Positions 34,923 through 43,301 of a stretch of DNA of 64,000 bases are shown here, one piece after another. The translations under genes were made by a program, and so were the position numbers. The number at the start of each line of letters is the position of its first letter. Within the stretch, counting starts at the first letter, position 1. The notes under the pieces are model-generated. The model worked only from the letters and a program-made list of their open reading frames with translations, was not told the origin of the DNA and did not search any database. Location: contig NZ_AP028461.1 in the NCBI RefSeq assembly GCF_033097365.1, positions 2,976,001 through 3,040,000 on the forward strand, given 5' to 3'. Origin of the DNA: Actinoplanes sichuanensis. GTDB lineage: Bacteria > Actinomycetota > Actinomycetes > Mycobacteriales > Micromonosporaceae.

Positions 34923-35131
34923 GCTGAACACGTTCACGCCGGACCTGTACGTGCAGTACTTCCGCGACTTCAAGGCCATGATCGACTCCGGGCAGCCGGT
35001 CACTGCCGAGACCATGAAACCGCTGTGGAAGAACTACGCCACCGAGATCTCGGACGAATACGCCGTGTGACGCGCCTTCAACACGCCCGCGACGGCGGCC
35101 CGGATGTCGGCCTCGACCCGAGAGGTGGAAT

Positions 35132-35650
35132 TCAGCGCCCGGCCCCGGGGTCGTAGAGGTCGTCCTCGGTGACGACCGGCGCGAGGTCGTCGTCCGGGCG
35201 GCCGACCCGCGCCGCCGCGCCGAACATCGCGCCGCGCGCCGGAAGCACCGGGGCGAAGGAGGCGAGGCCACGGCGCTGCGGGATGTCGTCGTAGACCGCC
35301 TCCATACCGCCGCGCAGCAGGTAGGTCTCGTGCCAGAAGCCGGTGCCGCCGCTGTCGCGCAGGAAGTCGCGCCACCACAGGCGGTGCGGCTCGGAGCGGG
35401 CCCAGGTCAGCAGCGCGGGCAGGTCCCGCCAGTACTGGCGGATGCCGAGGTGCATGGGCAACAACGACCAGAGGAACGTCTCGTGCGCGAGCAGACCCTC
35501 CGGCTTGTCGTCCGAGTGGCGGATCCGCGGACCGCGGGCGATCAGCGTGCGTAGGCCGTAGAGTCGGTTGACGCGCATACCCAGATAGACCACCACCAAG
35601 TCGGGATAGGACGACAGGTCGACGGTCTCTCGATCGACGCGGCTCGGCAT
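35132..35650 (-). CDS. DUF4188 family protein
   Basis: A 172-residue protein matching the DUF4188 family, whose members are annotated as possible monooxygenases. It has the opening DLSSYPDLVVVYLGMRVNRL, the Trp-rich middle LPALLTWARSEPHRLWWRDF and the late GTGFWHETYLLRGGMEAVYDD. No cofactor motif is obvious. It converges on the split cupin with a 61-bp gap. The function is not established for the family. Confidence 0.85.
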   Translation of the reverse strand: MPSRVDRETVDLSSYPDLVVVYLGMRVNRLYGLRTLIARGPRIRHSDDKPEGLLAHETFLWSLLPMHLGIRQYWRDLPALLTWARSEPHRLWWRDFLRDSGGTGFWHETYLLRGGMEAVYDDIPQRRGLASFAPVLPARGAMFGAAARVGRPDDDLAPVVTEDDLYDPGAGR

Positions 35651-35815
35651 CGCCGGATCTCCTTCCGCTCGGGACCCTCCGATGGTAAGGCAGCATCAGA
35701 TTGATGAAACATTGATACAGGCCTTTTGAATTGCACACCTGATTCGGTACGACAAGATGCCGGCCATCGATGATGAATATCGGTGTGGGTACGCGAATTA
35801 GGTATCCTTCGGTCT

Positions 35816-36622
35816 ATGGACGAGATCGCACTCTTCTACCGGCAGCCGAGCCCTACCTCCGATCTCGGGCGGCACCGCGACCGGGTGCACGGCCTCCCGA
35901 CCGACCCGGAGGCACTCAGCGCGATCGTGCGCGGGCTGCTGGTCCACAACCACACGGCGTGGGTTCAGGGCCTGCGATTCTCCACGGAACGCATGTCGCA
36001 CAAGGAGACCGTCGGCGCCGAAACCATTCTGGACAACGTGATCGGCGTCGATCCGGCACCGTTGGACCGCGAGCGGGATGTCGAGCAGAGAATGTTCGGC
36101 TTCTGCTATCACTTCGCGCTGCTGCACTGCGCCCTGCTCCGCGCGACGGGCACGCCGGCCCGTATCCGATGCGGCTTCGCCGCCTACTTCGTCGCGCAGC
36201 GCTGGATCGACCATTGGGTGGTCGAATACCGAGACGGTTCCGGTTGGACGTTTACGGATCCCCAGGTCGGGCGCGGCAAGCTGACCGGTGCCGACTTCCA
36301 GGACGGTGTCACCGCGTGGAATCTCTGTCGCGCGGGTGCCGCGGAGCCGGCCGCTTACGGCAACGGCGAGCTGTGGGGCTGGGACGAACTCAGGGGCAGT
36401 CTGATCAACGACGTCGCCGCTCTCAACAAGGTCGAGGTCGCCGGCTGGTTTTGGTGCGACCGCCTCCAGGTGCAGCCCCTGGACCAGCCACACGACGAAC
36501 TGGACGAGACACTCGACGTCCTCGCGAATCTCGTCGTTGCCGCGCAATCGGTGGAGGACCTGAGGAACTGCTTCGAGCGGTACCCGGAGTTTCAGCCGCC
36601 GGCCGGCGCCGTCGCCCGGTAG
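35816..36622 (+). CDS. Transglutaminase-like domain protein
   Basis: A 268-residue cytoplasmic protein with a papain-like transglutaminase core. The nucleophile region is RMFGFCYHFALLHCALLRATGTPARIRCGF, the His is in WIDHWVVEYRDGSG and the Asp in WTFTDPQVGRG, which fits a Cys-His-Asp triad with spacing typical of the superfamily. The role may be protease or amidase rather than cross-linking. TATCCT at 35803-35808 lies seven bases before ATG 35816, so I prefer this leaderless start over the GTG 33 bases upstream. Confidence 0.82.
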   Translation: MDEIALFYRQPSPTSDLGRHRDRVHGLPTDPEALSAIVRGLLVHNHTAWVQGLRFSTERMSHKETVGAETILDNVIGVDPAPLDRERDVEQRMFGFCYHFALLHCALLRATGTPARIRCGFAAYFVAQRWIDHWVVEYRDGSGWTFTDPQVGRGKLTGADFQDGVTAWNLCRAGAAEPAAYGNGELWGWDELRGSLINDVAALNKVEVAGWFWCDRLQVQPLDQPHDELDETLDVLANLVVAAQSVEDLRNCFERYPEFQPPAGAVAR

Positions 36623-36749
36623 GACATCGTCTCATCGGCACGACGAGGCGCCGGGGGACGTGCCGATCGTCCGGGCGGCGCCGAGTGAGGGTGGCTCGCC
36701 GGCTCAGGGTCGTGTCGAGGTTGAACGACTCGGCATTCAGACTGTGTCG

Positions 36750-37292
36750 ATGGTCAGTGACTGGCTGCACGCCCAGACGGCGGCGTTCTTGGCGTTGCGG
36801 GATCAGGCCGTCGCCTCGTGGCACGGCGTGGAGACGGCGGTGCGTGGTGGCGACGAGGGGACACCTGAGTACGACGGCCCTGATGTGCCGTGTCTGCAGC
36901 TTCTCGCACTCGACGTGGTGAGACCCGACGGTACTGCGGTCAACGTCACCACCTACCAGAACGACCTGTCGTTCGGCCTGTGGGCTGACGCCGGAGCGGT
37001 TTGCGATCGAGACGAATGGGGCCGCGGCTACCGGCGGCGGGCCCTGACCGAACTTCCCGCGGGCCCGATCGTCGAGGTAGAGGTCTACCTCGACGATGAC
37101 GTTCTCGCCGAGGTGAGAATTCAGATTGCAGACCGTGAGGTGCTTCTCGTCGCGGGGGAGTCTTACGAAGACTGGTCGGGTGGACTCGAATGGCATCGCC
37201 TCGACGAATCCGTACTGGTTTTCACCGACCCCGGCGCGGCCGAAAAGATGCGGTGGGTGCCAGGTCGAGGGGCCCTTCGTCGTATCGGCTGA
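36750..37292 (+). CDS. Hypothetical protein
   Basis: About 180 residues, soluble, beta-rich in its second half (VVRPDGTAVNVTTYQNDLSF, AGPIVEVEVYLDDDVLAEVR, REVLLVAGESYEDW). I do not recognise the family. The frame is open back to GTG 36660, but the first 30 codons there read like non-coding sequence, so I start at ATG 36750 with low certainty. Its stop overlaps a potential ATG of the next gene. Confidence 0.55.
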   Translation: MVSDWLHAQTAAFLALRDQAVASWHGVETAVRGGDEGTPEYDGPDVPCLQLLALDVVRPDGTAVNVTTYQNDLSFGLWADAGAVCDRDEWGRGYRRRALTELPAGPIVEVEVYLDDDVLAEVRIQIADREVLLVAGESYEDWSGGLEWHRLDESVLVFTDPGAAEKMRWVPGRGALRRIG

Positions 37293-37342
37293 TGATCCAA
37301 GCGGGCATCGGGATCGACGGATATGCCCTAGCATGGCTCCCC

Positions 37343-37768
37343 GTGGGATACACGGTGTTTCCGTCGGGCCGTCTGCACCTGCCGGCGGCGGACGACGCCG
37401 CTGCCGTCACCGCCGCCAAGGCGGCCTGGGCCGGTCGGCCGCATGGACCCGACTTCGAACGGTGGGCACCCAGCGACACCCTGGAAGACGTCGCGTGGGT
37501 GGCGGCGGCGGCGATCACTCGCGACGGGGACTGGATCGAGTTCGGCTTTGACGACGAGGGCGACCCGAAGTGGAACGACCACGCCACCGCCTTCTTCGTC
37601 GCGATCGCGCCGTTCGTGCGGGCGGGCGTCGTCGTCATCGAAGGCGAGGACGGCGCGCGCTGGTCGTACCGATACTCCGGCGGGCAGGTCGCCCAGGAGG
37701 GCGTGAACGGGTGGGACTCGTCGAGTGAACCGTTCGGCGACCCGGTGTACGGCCCTCCACCGGCCTGA
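37343..37768 (+). CDS. Hypothetical small acidic protein
   Basis: A 141-residue acidic protein: VGYTVFPSGRLHLPAADDAA, TLEDVAWVAAAAITRDGDWI, FVAIAPFVRAGVVVIEGEDG and RWSYRYSGGQVAQEG. The fold looks like a small alpha/beta module found as a stand-alone protein in actinomycetes, function unknown. I start at GTG 37343 because TAGCAT lies just upstream (37329-37334). An ATG at 37292, overlapping the previous stop by one base, would add 17 residues and is the alternative. Confidence 0.6.
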   Translation: MGYTVFPSGRLHLPAADDAAAVTAAKAAWAGRPHGPDFERWAPSDTLEDVAWVAAAAITRDGDWIEFGFDDEGDPKWNDHATAFFVAIAPFVRAGVVVIEGEDGARWSYRYSGGQVAQEGVNGWDSSSEPFGDPVYGPPPA

Positions 37769-37789
37769 GAGTCTCTAGAAAGAGAGCGG

Positions 37790-38431
37790 CTACCCCTGCC
37801 GTCCGGCCGGCGCGACCGGTGCGACGGCGCGGAGTTCGGCCGTCAGCCTGGTCGACAACTCCAGCGCCGACTCCGTCGCCGTCGACGGTGTGGGCTCGAA
37901 GAACGTCACCTTCAAACGTGGGCGACGCGGGAAACGAGCGATGTCCACCGTGCCGGACACCGCCGCGCACACGATCCGTGCCTCCGGGACAGCCTGCGCG
38001 AGACGGCCCGTACCGCTGCGGGCCCGTAGTTGACGCCCCTGCGACCGGGTGCCCTCCGGGAAGATCCCGAGACACCCGCCGGACGACAGGCATTCCACCG
38101 CGGCGTCGAGCGCGTCCGTATCGGCCTGCCCACGCCGGACCGGGATCTGCCCCATCCCGTCCATGACCCGCCGGACCAGCGGATTCTTCCACAGCGACGC
38201 TTTCGCAAGAGCCCGGATCTGCCGACGCCGGCGGGCGGCGAACGCGATGACGAACGGATCCCAGGCGCTGTCGTGGTTGGCCGGGACGATCGTCGCGCCC
38301 CGCACCGGCAGCAGGTCCAGGCCGACCACCTCCAGGCGGCCCCACCAGCGCACGATCGGCCCGGCCGCCGTCATCACCGCCCGATACATCGGCGGGATCG
38401 GTGCGGCGTCGCCCGTTCGATCGCGTTTCAT
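37790..38431 (-). CDS. 1-acyl-sn-glycerol-3-phosphate acyltransferase family protein
   Basis: A 213-residue PlsC-type acyltransferase. Block I is PANHDSAWDPFVI (HX4D), block II RALAKASLWKNPLVRRVM, block III GIFPEGTRSQG and block IV ARIVCAAVSGT, the four canonical motifs in order. There is no clear membrane helix; it is probably peripheral at the membrane, acylating lysophosphatidic acid or a related acceptor. AAAGGTGG precedes ATG 38431, and ATG 38446 upstream lacks a ribosome-binding site. Confidence 0.92.
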   Translation of the reverse strand: MKRDRTGDAAPIPPMYRAVMTAAGPIVRWWGRLEVVGLDLLPVRGATIVPANHDSAWDPFVIAFAARRRRQIRALAKASLWKNPLVRRVMDGMGQIPVRRGQADTDALDAAVECLSSGGCLGIFPEGTRSQGRQLRARSGTGRLAQAVPEARIVCAAVSGTVDIARFPRRPRLKVTFFEPTPSTATESALELSTRLTAELRAVAPVAPAGRQG

Positions 38432-38494
38432 GTGCCACCTTTCCATGCTTGGACGGCGACAACGCTACAGGTGGCGCGGCGGGCACCGGGCAGC

Positions 38495-39676
38495 TCAGTG
38501 CGCACGCCACTGGAGCATCGCGGCGGTCGCATCGTCACGCAGTTCGCCGTCCTCGTACGACACGATGGTCTGCACCAGGCGGCGCATCGTCTCCGCCGCC
38601 GCCGTGCCGTCACCGAGAGTGTTCAGCAGGAACGTGGCCAGCCGATCCACCCCGAACAGCGCACCCGACGCATCGCGGGCCTCGGTGATCCCATCGGTGT
38701 AGAGGACCAGGGTGTCACCAGGCACGAGCTGTTCCTCGACCACCACCGGTGGTCGGGCGATCATGTGGCCGAGCCCCAGCGGCAACGTGTTCGGCGTCGG
38801 CAACGCCGGCCGCACCACACCGCCACGGAGGAAGACCTCGGCCGGATGCCCGGCGCTGATCCGCCGATACCGGCCGGTCGCCATGTCCAACTCGGCCAGC
38901 AGCGCCGTGACGAAGGCACCCGGATACTGCGCGCGCACCCACTTGTCGATCGACCGACAGGTGTCGATCAAAGACAGGCCAGAGCGACGGGCATTACGGT
39001 ACGTGTTGAGCGTCAACGTGGTCAGCGCGCTCGCACTGATCCCGTGCCCCACGGTGTCGAACAGCGCCACATGCAGCACCTCGCCGTTGGCGGCGTAGTC
39101 GAAGGCGTCCCCGCCGACGTCGTAACAGGGCTCCAGCACCGCCGCGACCCGGGTGCCGTCGATCGCGTACGTCAAAGGTGGCAGTTGATTCCAGATGATC
39201 TCCGCGGCCAGCTGCATCGGCATCCGCCGCCGGGTGTGCTCGACGGCGTCGCCGTAGAACCGCCGGCTGGCGATCAGCTCGGCCACGAGAGCCGCGATGA
39301 TCTCCAGATCGTGCAGCGCGGACTCCGTCGGAGGGCCGCTGACCTGCAACTCCAGGACTCCCAGGCGCTCGGCCCCATGCAGCAGCGGCAGCCACAGCAC
39401 CCCGGTGCCGTCGGTCTCGGCCCACTGGCGCCGGGACGTGATGAACGCCCGCCCGGCCAGCGTGTCCTCCACGCCCAGCGGCGACGACACGTCACGGGCC
39501 GACCGCAGCGGATGCAGCCCGACCTGCCCGTAGTCGGCCAGCAACACGGTGGCGGCCCGCGCCTCCAGCAGCGGCGCGGTCTCCATCAGCACGGCCGGCA
39601 GATCCTCGGCCCGTCCCCGGTGCCGCAGGTCCATGAGCCGCCGCACGGCCTCCATCGATTCGAGCATCACCCCCAT
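38495..39676 (-). CDS. GAF-PP2C (SpoIIE-type) serine/threonine phosphatase
   Basis: A 393-residue signalling phosphatase. Residues about 20-140 form a GAF sensor domain (AATVLLADYGQVGLHPLRS, GVLWLPLLHGAERLGVLEL). Residues 175-390 are the PP2C/SpoIIE catalytic domain with metal-binding Asp residues in YDVGGDAFDYA, VALFDTVGHGISA, LVLYTDGITEARD and ELRDDATAAML. Such proteins dephosphorylate anti-sigma-factor antagonists in actinomycete stress regulation. No anti-sigma partner is adjacent. It is co-directional with the serine hydrolase upstream. Confidence 0.92.
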   Translation of the reverse strand: MGVMLESMEAVRRLMDLRHRGRAEDLPAVLMETAPLLEARAATVLLADYGQVGLHPLRSARDVSSPLGVEDTLAGRAFITSRRQWAETDGTGVLWLPLLHGAERLGVLELQVSGPPTESALHDLEIIAALVAELIASRRFYGDAVEHTRRRMPMQLAAEIIWNQLPPLTYAIDGTRVAAVLEPCYDVGGDAFDYAANGEVLHVALFDTVGHGISASALTTLTLNTYRNARRSGLSLIDTCRSIDKWVRAQYPGAFVTALLAELDMATGRYRRISAGHPAEVFLRGGVVRPALPTPNTLPLGLGHMIARPPVVVEEQLVPGDTLVLYTDGITEARDASGALFGVDRLATFLLNTLGDGTAAAETMRRLVQTIVSYEDGELRDDATAAMLQWRAH

Positions 39677-39711
39677 CCTGCATCGCCCGGCCCGGAAACG
39701 GGCTCAGGGGG

Positions 39712-40665
39712 TCAGCCGAAATGGCGACCGGCGAGGGCGATGAGAGCGAGCAGCGTGTCCCGGCAGTCCTCGGCGTCGGCCATCACGGCGACCGCGGTTC
39801 CCGACGCCGGCCACACGAACGAGAAACAGCTGAAGCCGGTGTTCTGCCCGGTGTGCCCGAAGAACCCGTCACCGATCTCGGTCCCGAGCCCGAACCCGCC
39901 CGGCACCTGCGGTGTCAGCATCTGCGCGGCCAGGTCCGGCGGCAGGAGCACGGATTCACCGGCGGCGGCGCGGTTGATCTCCCGGCCCAGCCGCACCAGG
40001 TCGGCCGGGGTGCTCCACAGCCCGGCCGCCGCCGACTCCGGCTGCGTATGCCAACCACCCGGCACGGCGACACCGCCCTGATGGCCGCGAGCGGCACGAT
40101 CCCGATTATCGTACGGAAACCGCTGGTCGTAGCTACTGTCGGCCATGCCGAGCGGCTCCAGCACGAGCGCCGACATCAGCGCGGTGAACGGTGTGCCGGT
40201 CACGTCGGTCAGCAGCTGCTCCAGGACGGAATAGTGGCTGCCCGAATACCGGAATTCGACGCCGGGCGGCAACTCGCGCCGGACCGGGGGAGTGCCGGCC
40301 GGCGGCTCACCCTGCAAGATCTCTTTCATCGACGGTACGGGTGACCCCTGGGCGTACCCCGGATACCAGTTCTCGGTGAGGCCCGCGGTGTGCGCCAGCA
40401 GATGACGCACGGTCACCTTGCCCGGCCCGGGTAGCCGCCACGTCGACAGGTAGGCGTTGACGTCGGTGTCGAGGTCGAGGACCGCATCGGCGACCAGCCT
40501 CAGCGTGCCGAACGCGGCGATGTGCTTGCTGATCGAACACGCCGGAAACACCAGGTCATCGCCGTCGGTCCAGACACCACCGGCAGGCCCGCCGACTGCG
40601 ACACCGACGCCGAGGACCGGGTCGGCGGCCGGCACCAGACCACGCCACTCTTCCGCGAAGTCCAT
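39712..40665 (-). CDS. Beta-lactamase-fold serine hydrolase
   Basis: A 317-residue class C-like serine hydrolase. SxxK is PACSISKHIAAF near residue 45. The Tyr motif is FRYSGSHYSVLEQLL, with Gly-Ser-His in place of the usual xN. A late FFGHTGQNTGFSCFS stands in the KTG/HxG position. There is no signal peptide, so it is cytoplasmic, which points to an esterase or a peptidase acting on small amides. The 7-bp gap to the zinc-ribbon gene upstream suggests an operon. Confidence 0.88.
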   Translation of the reverse strand: MDFAEEWRGLVPAADPVLGVGVAVGGPAGGVWTDGDDLVFPACSISKHIAAFGTLRLVADAVLDLDTDVNAYLSTWRLPGPGKVTVRHLLAHTAGLTENWYPGYAQGSPVPSMKEILQGEPPAGTPPVRRELPPGVEFRYSGSHYSVLEQLLTDVTGTPFTALMSALVLEPLGMADSSYDQRFPYDNRDRAARGHQGGVAVPGGWHTQPESAAAGLWSTPADLVRLGREINRAAAGESVLLPPDLAAQMLTPQVPGGFGLGTEIGDGFFGHTGQNTGFSCFSFVWPASGTAVAVMADAEDCRDTLLALIALAGRHFG

Positions 40666-40672
40666 GACAGTC

Positions 40673-40876
40673 TCAGCTCTGTCGCCGGATCCTGCGCATC
40701 AGCATCGCCCAGACCCCGAAGCCGGACCCCACGTCCCCGGTGATCGCGCCCGCGGCCGAACCCGTGTACAACGCGTGGGCGCAATCCGGGCAGACCTCAC
40801 GCCCGGTGATCGTCTTCTCGAACGGCTCACGGACACTACGCCCACAGTCAGGGCATTCCCGGCCCGACAATCCCAT
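40673..40876 (-). CDS. Small zinc-ribbon protein
   Basis: A 67-residue protein. The N-terminal half holds ECPDCGRSVREPFEKTITGR and EVCPDCAHALY, two CPxC pairs forming a zinc ribbon. A short basic tail (MRRIRRQS) ends it, after a hydrophobic stretch too short for a sure membrane helix. GGAGG precedes the ATG. It is likely co-transcribed with the following serine hydrolase; function unknown. Confidence 0.8.
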   Translation of the reverse strand: MGLSGRECPDCGRSVREPFEKTITGREVCPDCAHALYTGSAAGAITGDVGSGFGVWAMLMRRIRRQS

Positions 40877-40996
40877 CGAGACCTCCTGCGATCGGGCACC
40901 CAAGGGTACGACCACCGCGCTCGCACTCCTGGGAGCGGACGGTGCCACGGCGCGCGGTCCGCCGTACCCCCGGGTCGGTGATCTGCTGGTTTTTGA

Positions 40997-41764
40997 TCAG
41001 CCGGCCGGCTGGAGGCGGAGGATCGGCCTCGTCGCGGTGAAGCCGCTGGCGCCGATCATCAGGTAGACCGCTGCGAACAGCCAGAAGGCGGCGAACAGGA
41101 AGCCCTGATCGACCACTGCCGCGATCATGACCGCGGCGCCGGCCAGGGCGGTCGCGGCGTAGCCGATCCGCAGACCCCACACGCACAGCGCCGCCAGAAC
41201 GAGCGGCGCGACGACCCAGAGCAACACGGCGAACCAGACGACGTCCTCACCGGTGGTGAAGATCGCCGAACCGGCCGGCAGGGCGGGAAGCGCCAGGAAC
41301 ACCGCGGCGGTGACACGCCAGGCGCGGGCGGCGACTCGACCGATGCCACGTCGCAGTACGAAGGGCACGATCGTGGCCGCCCACAGCAGCAGCGCGATCG
41401 GCAGGTGATACAGGCCGAGGTTGCCGGTGCTGAAGGAGAACGCGGTGAGCACCGCGGCGCTGCCGGCGGCGGCCCAACCCCGCGCCCCGGCCGGGACCGC
41501 CAGCGGGAGCGCCGCGACGAGTGCCGGTAGAAGACTGAGCGACGCGAGAGCCAACCCGAACCGATGCACCACGCTCTGGCCTTCCAAGCTGCGGCCGGTG
41601 TCCACGGGCAGATCGAGGGCCGGCATCCAGAAGCTCACGTACGCGGCGATCAGCACACCGACCGCAACAGTGATCATGAGCAGGGTTCGGCCGGCCGACT
41701 GAGCGCGACTCGTCGTCCCGCCAGGCGTACCCGGTGCCGTCTCGGATCGGACCCCGTTGGTCAT
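40997..41764 (-). CDS. Polytopic membrane protein
   Basis: A 255-residue integral membrane protein with about seven hydrophobic helices starting at LLMITVAVGVLIAAYVSFW and ending with FAAFWLFAAVYLMIGASGF. Charged residues are few and lie in short loops. No transport or enzyme signature is seen. It diverges from the gene at 41927. Confidence 0.78.
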   Translation of the reverse strand: MTNGVRSETAPGTPGGTTSRAQSAGRTLLMITVAVGVLIAAYVSFWMPALDLPVDTGRSLEGQSVVHRFGLALASLSLLPALVAALPLAVPAGARGWAAAGSAAVLTAFSFSTGNLGLYHLPIALLLWAATIVPFVLRRGIGRVAARAWRVTAAVFLALPALPAGSAIFTTGEDVVWFAVLLWVVAPLVLAALCVWGLRIGYAATALAGAAVMIAAVVDQGFLFAAFWLFAAVYLMIGASGFTATRPILRLQPAG

Positions 41765-41926
41765 GGTGCGGTTCGCCTCCGTGTGATCGTGAGTCCATCA
41801 GCGTAGGGATCTTGCGTCTTCGCAGGTCATCCGGCGATGCGGCAGTCCGCAGACCCGAACGGGTGGACGCCGCGGCGTTTCGGTCTCCGGCTGCGCGTCC
41901 GGGTTCCGGGCTTGTACGTTTCGGGC

Positions 41927-43009
41927 GTGCGCGTGTTCGAGATCGACGGGTACGACCCGGAGTACCGCACGCTCGCGGTTCGCGATCCCGCGGGATATGA
42001 GCCGGCCGGCCCCGGTGACCTCGACGAACCCGTCGGCACCTTCGCCGGAGCGGGGGTCGGCTGGCTGGCCGCCGTGACGAACGGCCGGAGCGGCACGGTG
42101 CGGCTCGAAGCGCACGACACCCGGCCGCCCGCCGACGGGCCGGTGATCGACGACGAGTTGGAGACGCCCTACCGGTCGAGCACCGGTCGGCTGTCGCTGA
42201 CGGCGATGACCGCGGGTGGCGGCGGACGATCGGTCCTCGAACTGGGCGGCAACGGCGACTACCGCGTACGGGTGGCGCGGACCGACTCCGACCGCATGCT
42301 GCTTCAGTTCTGGCCGGACCCGTCGCCGGTGCCGCCGGTGTGGCGGTTGCGCAGCCGGCCCGCGGTGGGTGGCGGCATGAACGGCTGGCGGAACGTGTTA
42401 CCGGCGCCGATCATGAACATCCGACGCGTGGTCGGCGCGGTGATCAACGCGTTGGGCCGGCCGGTGAGCGTGGCCGACATCGACGAGTGGACCCGTACCC
42501 ACCGGCATCCGTCCGACCGGTTGGACGCGCCGCTGTGGCCGACCCGCCCAGGCCCGGCGACGTACCCGACCGGGATGCAGCGGCGGGTCGACGACATCGC
42601 GGCCGAGCTCGGGGTCCCCCTCGTGCGGGACCGGCCGGACGTTCTGCCGCTCCTGACCGCCGCCGGGCTCCTGGTTCGCGATGACACCGATCGGTACGGC
42701 ATCGGCCGGCCGAAGCGAGTGGACACGGTCCTGTCGATGCCGCCTGAGCAGGCCCGGATGGTGCGGGAGGCGGACGCCCGCAGCCGATACCAGCCACTCG
42801 CCGAGGACGTGCTGGCGGTGGTCCGCTGGACGCCGGGAGCCCAGCTCGAAACGACCACGGCCGAACTCGCCCGGCGGCTACTGGCCACCGAGACACAGGT
42901 GCGCGAGGTCCTGGACTACGGCGAACGCACCGGAGTGCTGCGACCACCCTCCGGAATGATGATGATCAATTCCACAATGGTCACAGTACGTAATGTCGAT
43001 GCGTGGTGA
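41927..43009 (+). CDS. Hypothetical protein with possible C-terminal winged-helix segments
   Basis: A 360-residue soluble protein. Residues 1-125 are strand-rich, with IDDELETPYRSSTGRLSL and GRSVLELGGNGDYRVRVAR. Residues 160-350 contain helices with helix-turn-helix character, including VINALGRPVSVADIDEWTR and TTAELARRLLATETQVREVL followed by DYGERTGVLRPP. I cannot name the family; DNA or protein binding is plausible. TACGTT at 41915-41920 lies six bases before the GTG, marking a leaderless start. Confidence 0.7.
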   Translation: MRVFEIDGYDPEYRTLAVRDPAGYEPAGPGDLDEPVGTFAGAGVGWLAAVTNGRSGTVRLEAHDTRPPADGPVIDDELETPYRSSTGRLSLTAMTAGGGGRSVLELGGNGDYRVRVARTDSDRMLLQFWPDPSPVPPVWRLRSRPAVGGGMNGWRNVLPAPIMNIRRVVGAVINALGRPVSVADIDEWTRTHRHPSDRLDAPLWPTRPGPATYPTGMQRRVDDIAAELGVPLVRDRPDVLPLLTAAGLLVRDDTDRYGIGRPKRVDTVLSMPPEQARMVREADARSRYQPLAEDVLAVVRWTPGAQLETTTAELARRLLATETQVREVLDYGERTGVLRPPSGMMMINSTMVTVRNVDAW

Positions 43010-43085
43010 CGGCTCGTAATGTGGTGCTCAACGTCACTTGAACTGGGTTTTTCTAGTTGACCATCAGGGTCGTAACCTACGCAGC

Positions 43086-43265
43086 GTGATCTTCTTTGAT
43101 GACTCGGACGCGGTGACCGTCCAGTATGCTCCGACCCTGCCCGCGCGCGTCGGTGCCCGTACCATCGCCGGCCGTCTCGCCGCCGGAGCCGGTGCCGCGA
43201 CGCTGATGCTCGTCGCCGTGGCCGGTGCGGTCGCCCTGACCGCGTCCCTGATCTGGACCGCCTGA
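43086..43265 (+). CDS. Small single-pass membrane protein
   Basis: A 59-residue protein: an acidic start (VIFFDDSDAVTVQYAP), a basic patch (RVGARTIAGR) and one C-terminal membrane helix (ATLMLVAVAGAVALTASLIW). TAACCT at 43073-43078 is seven bases before the GTG, which supports a leaderless message and this start rather than the ATG-free upstream frame. It ends within a hairpin shared with the converging SMI1 gene. Confidence 0.6.
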   Translation: MIFFDDSDAVTVQYAPTLPARVGARTIAGRLAAGAGAATLMLVAVAGAVALTASLIWTA

Positions 43266-43301
43266 CCCGAGCTGACGGCGATCGTCCAGGCTCGGGATCA
43301 G
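43262..43301. terminator. Bidirectional hairpin built over two stop codons
   Basis: CTGA-CCCGAGC (43262-43272) pairs with GCTCGGG-A-TCAG (43290-43301), 11 pairs with one bulged A and a 17-base loop. The outer CTGA/TCAG pairs contain the TGA stop of the plus-strand gene and that of the minus-strand gene. Confidence 0.65.

Larger units (their letters stand above)
33216..35070 (+). pseudogene. Cupin gene split by a TnpB insertion element
   Basis: The 5' part (33216-33529) encodes a cupin with PPGTPSPLQHRHAQHDEGFYVL, FRFTVGEDHYDAGPGTWVIV and APHTFANIGDENAV. The 3' part (34923-35070) encodes LNTFTPDLYVQYFRDFKAMI to the stop. Joining them across the element gives ATG-CTG at the junction and one frame of 153 residues with the expected family reading AVMLNTFTPD. 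Nothing else is broken, so the insertion is recent or excises. As it stands, the 5' part reads into the element and stops at 33693-33695. GAGGGAGA precedes the GTG start. Homologues are small quercetinase-like cupins of unknown role. Confidence 0.93.

Noticed and set aside
33529..35271. Long minus-strand open frame of about 580 codons across the whole TnpB element
   Set aside because: It is antisense to tnpB and the cupin, is Arg/Pro/His-rich and resembles no protein; it follows from codon bias on the plus strand.
39689..39703. Short GCCCG-GAAA-CGGGC hairpin between the serine hydrolase and PP2C genes
   Set aside because: Only five pairs in very G+C-rich DNA, too weak to support as a terminator.
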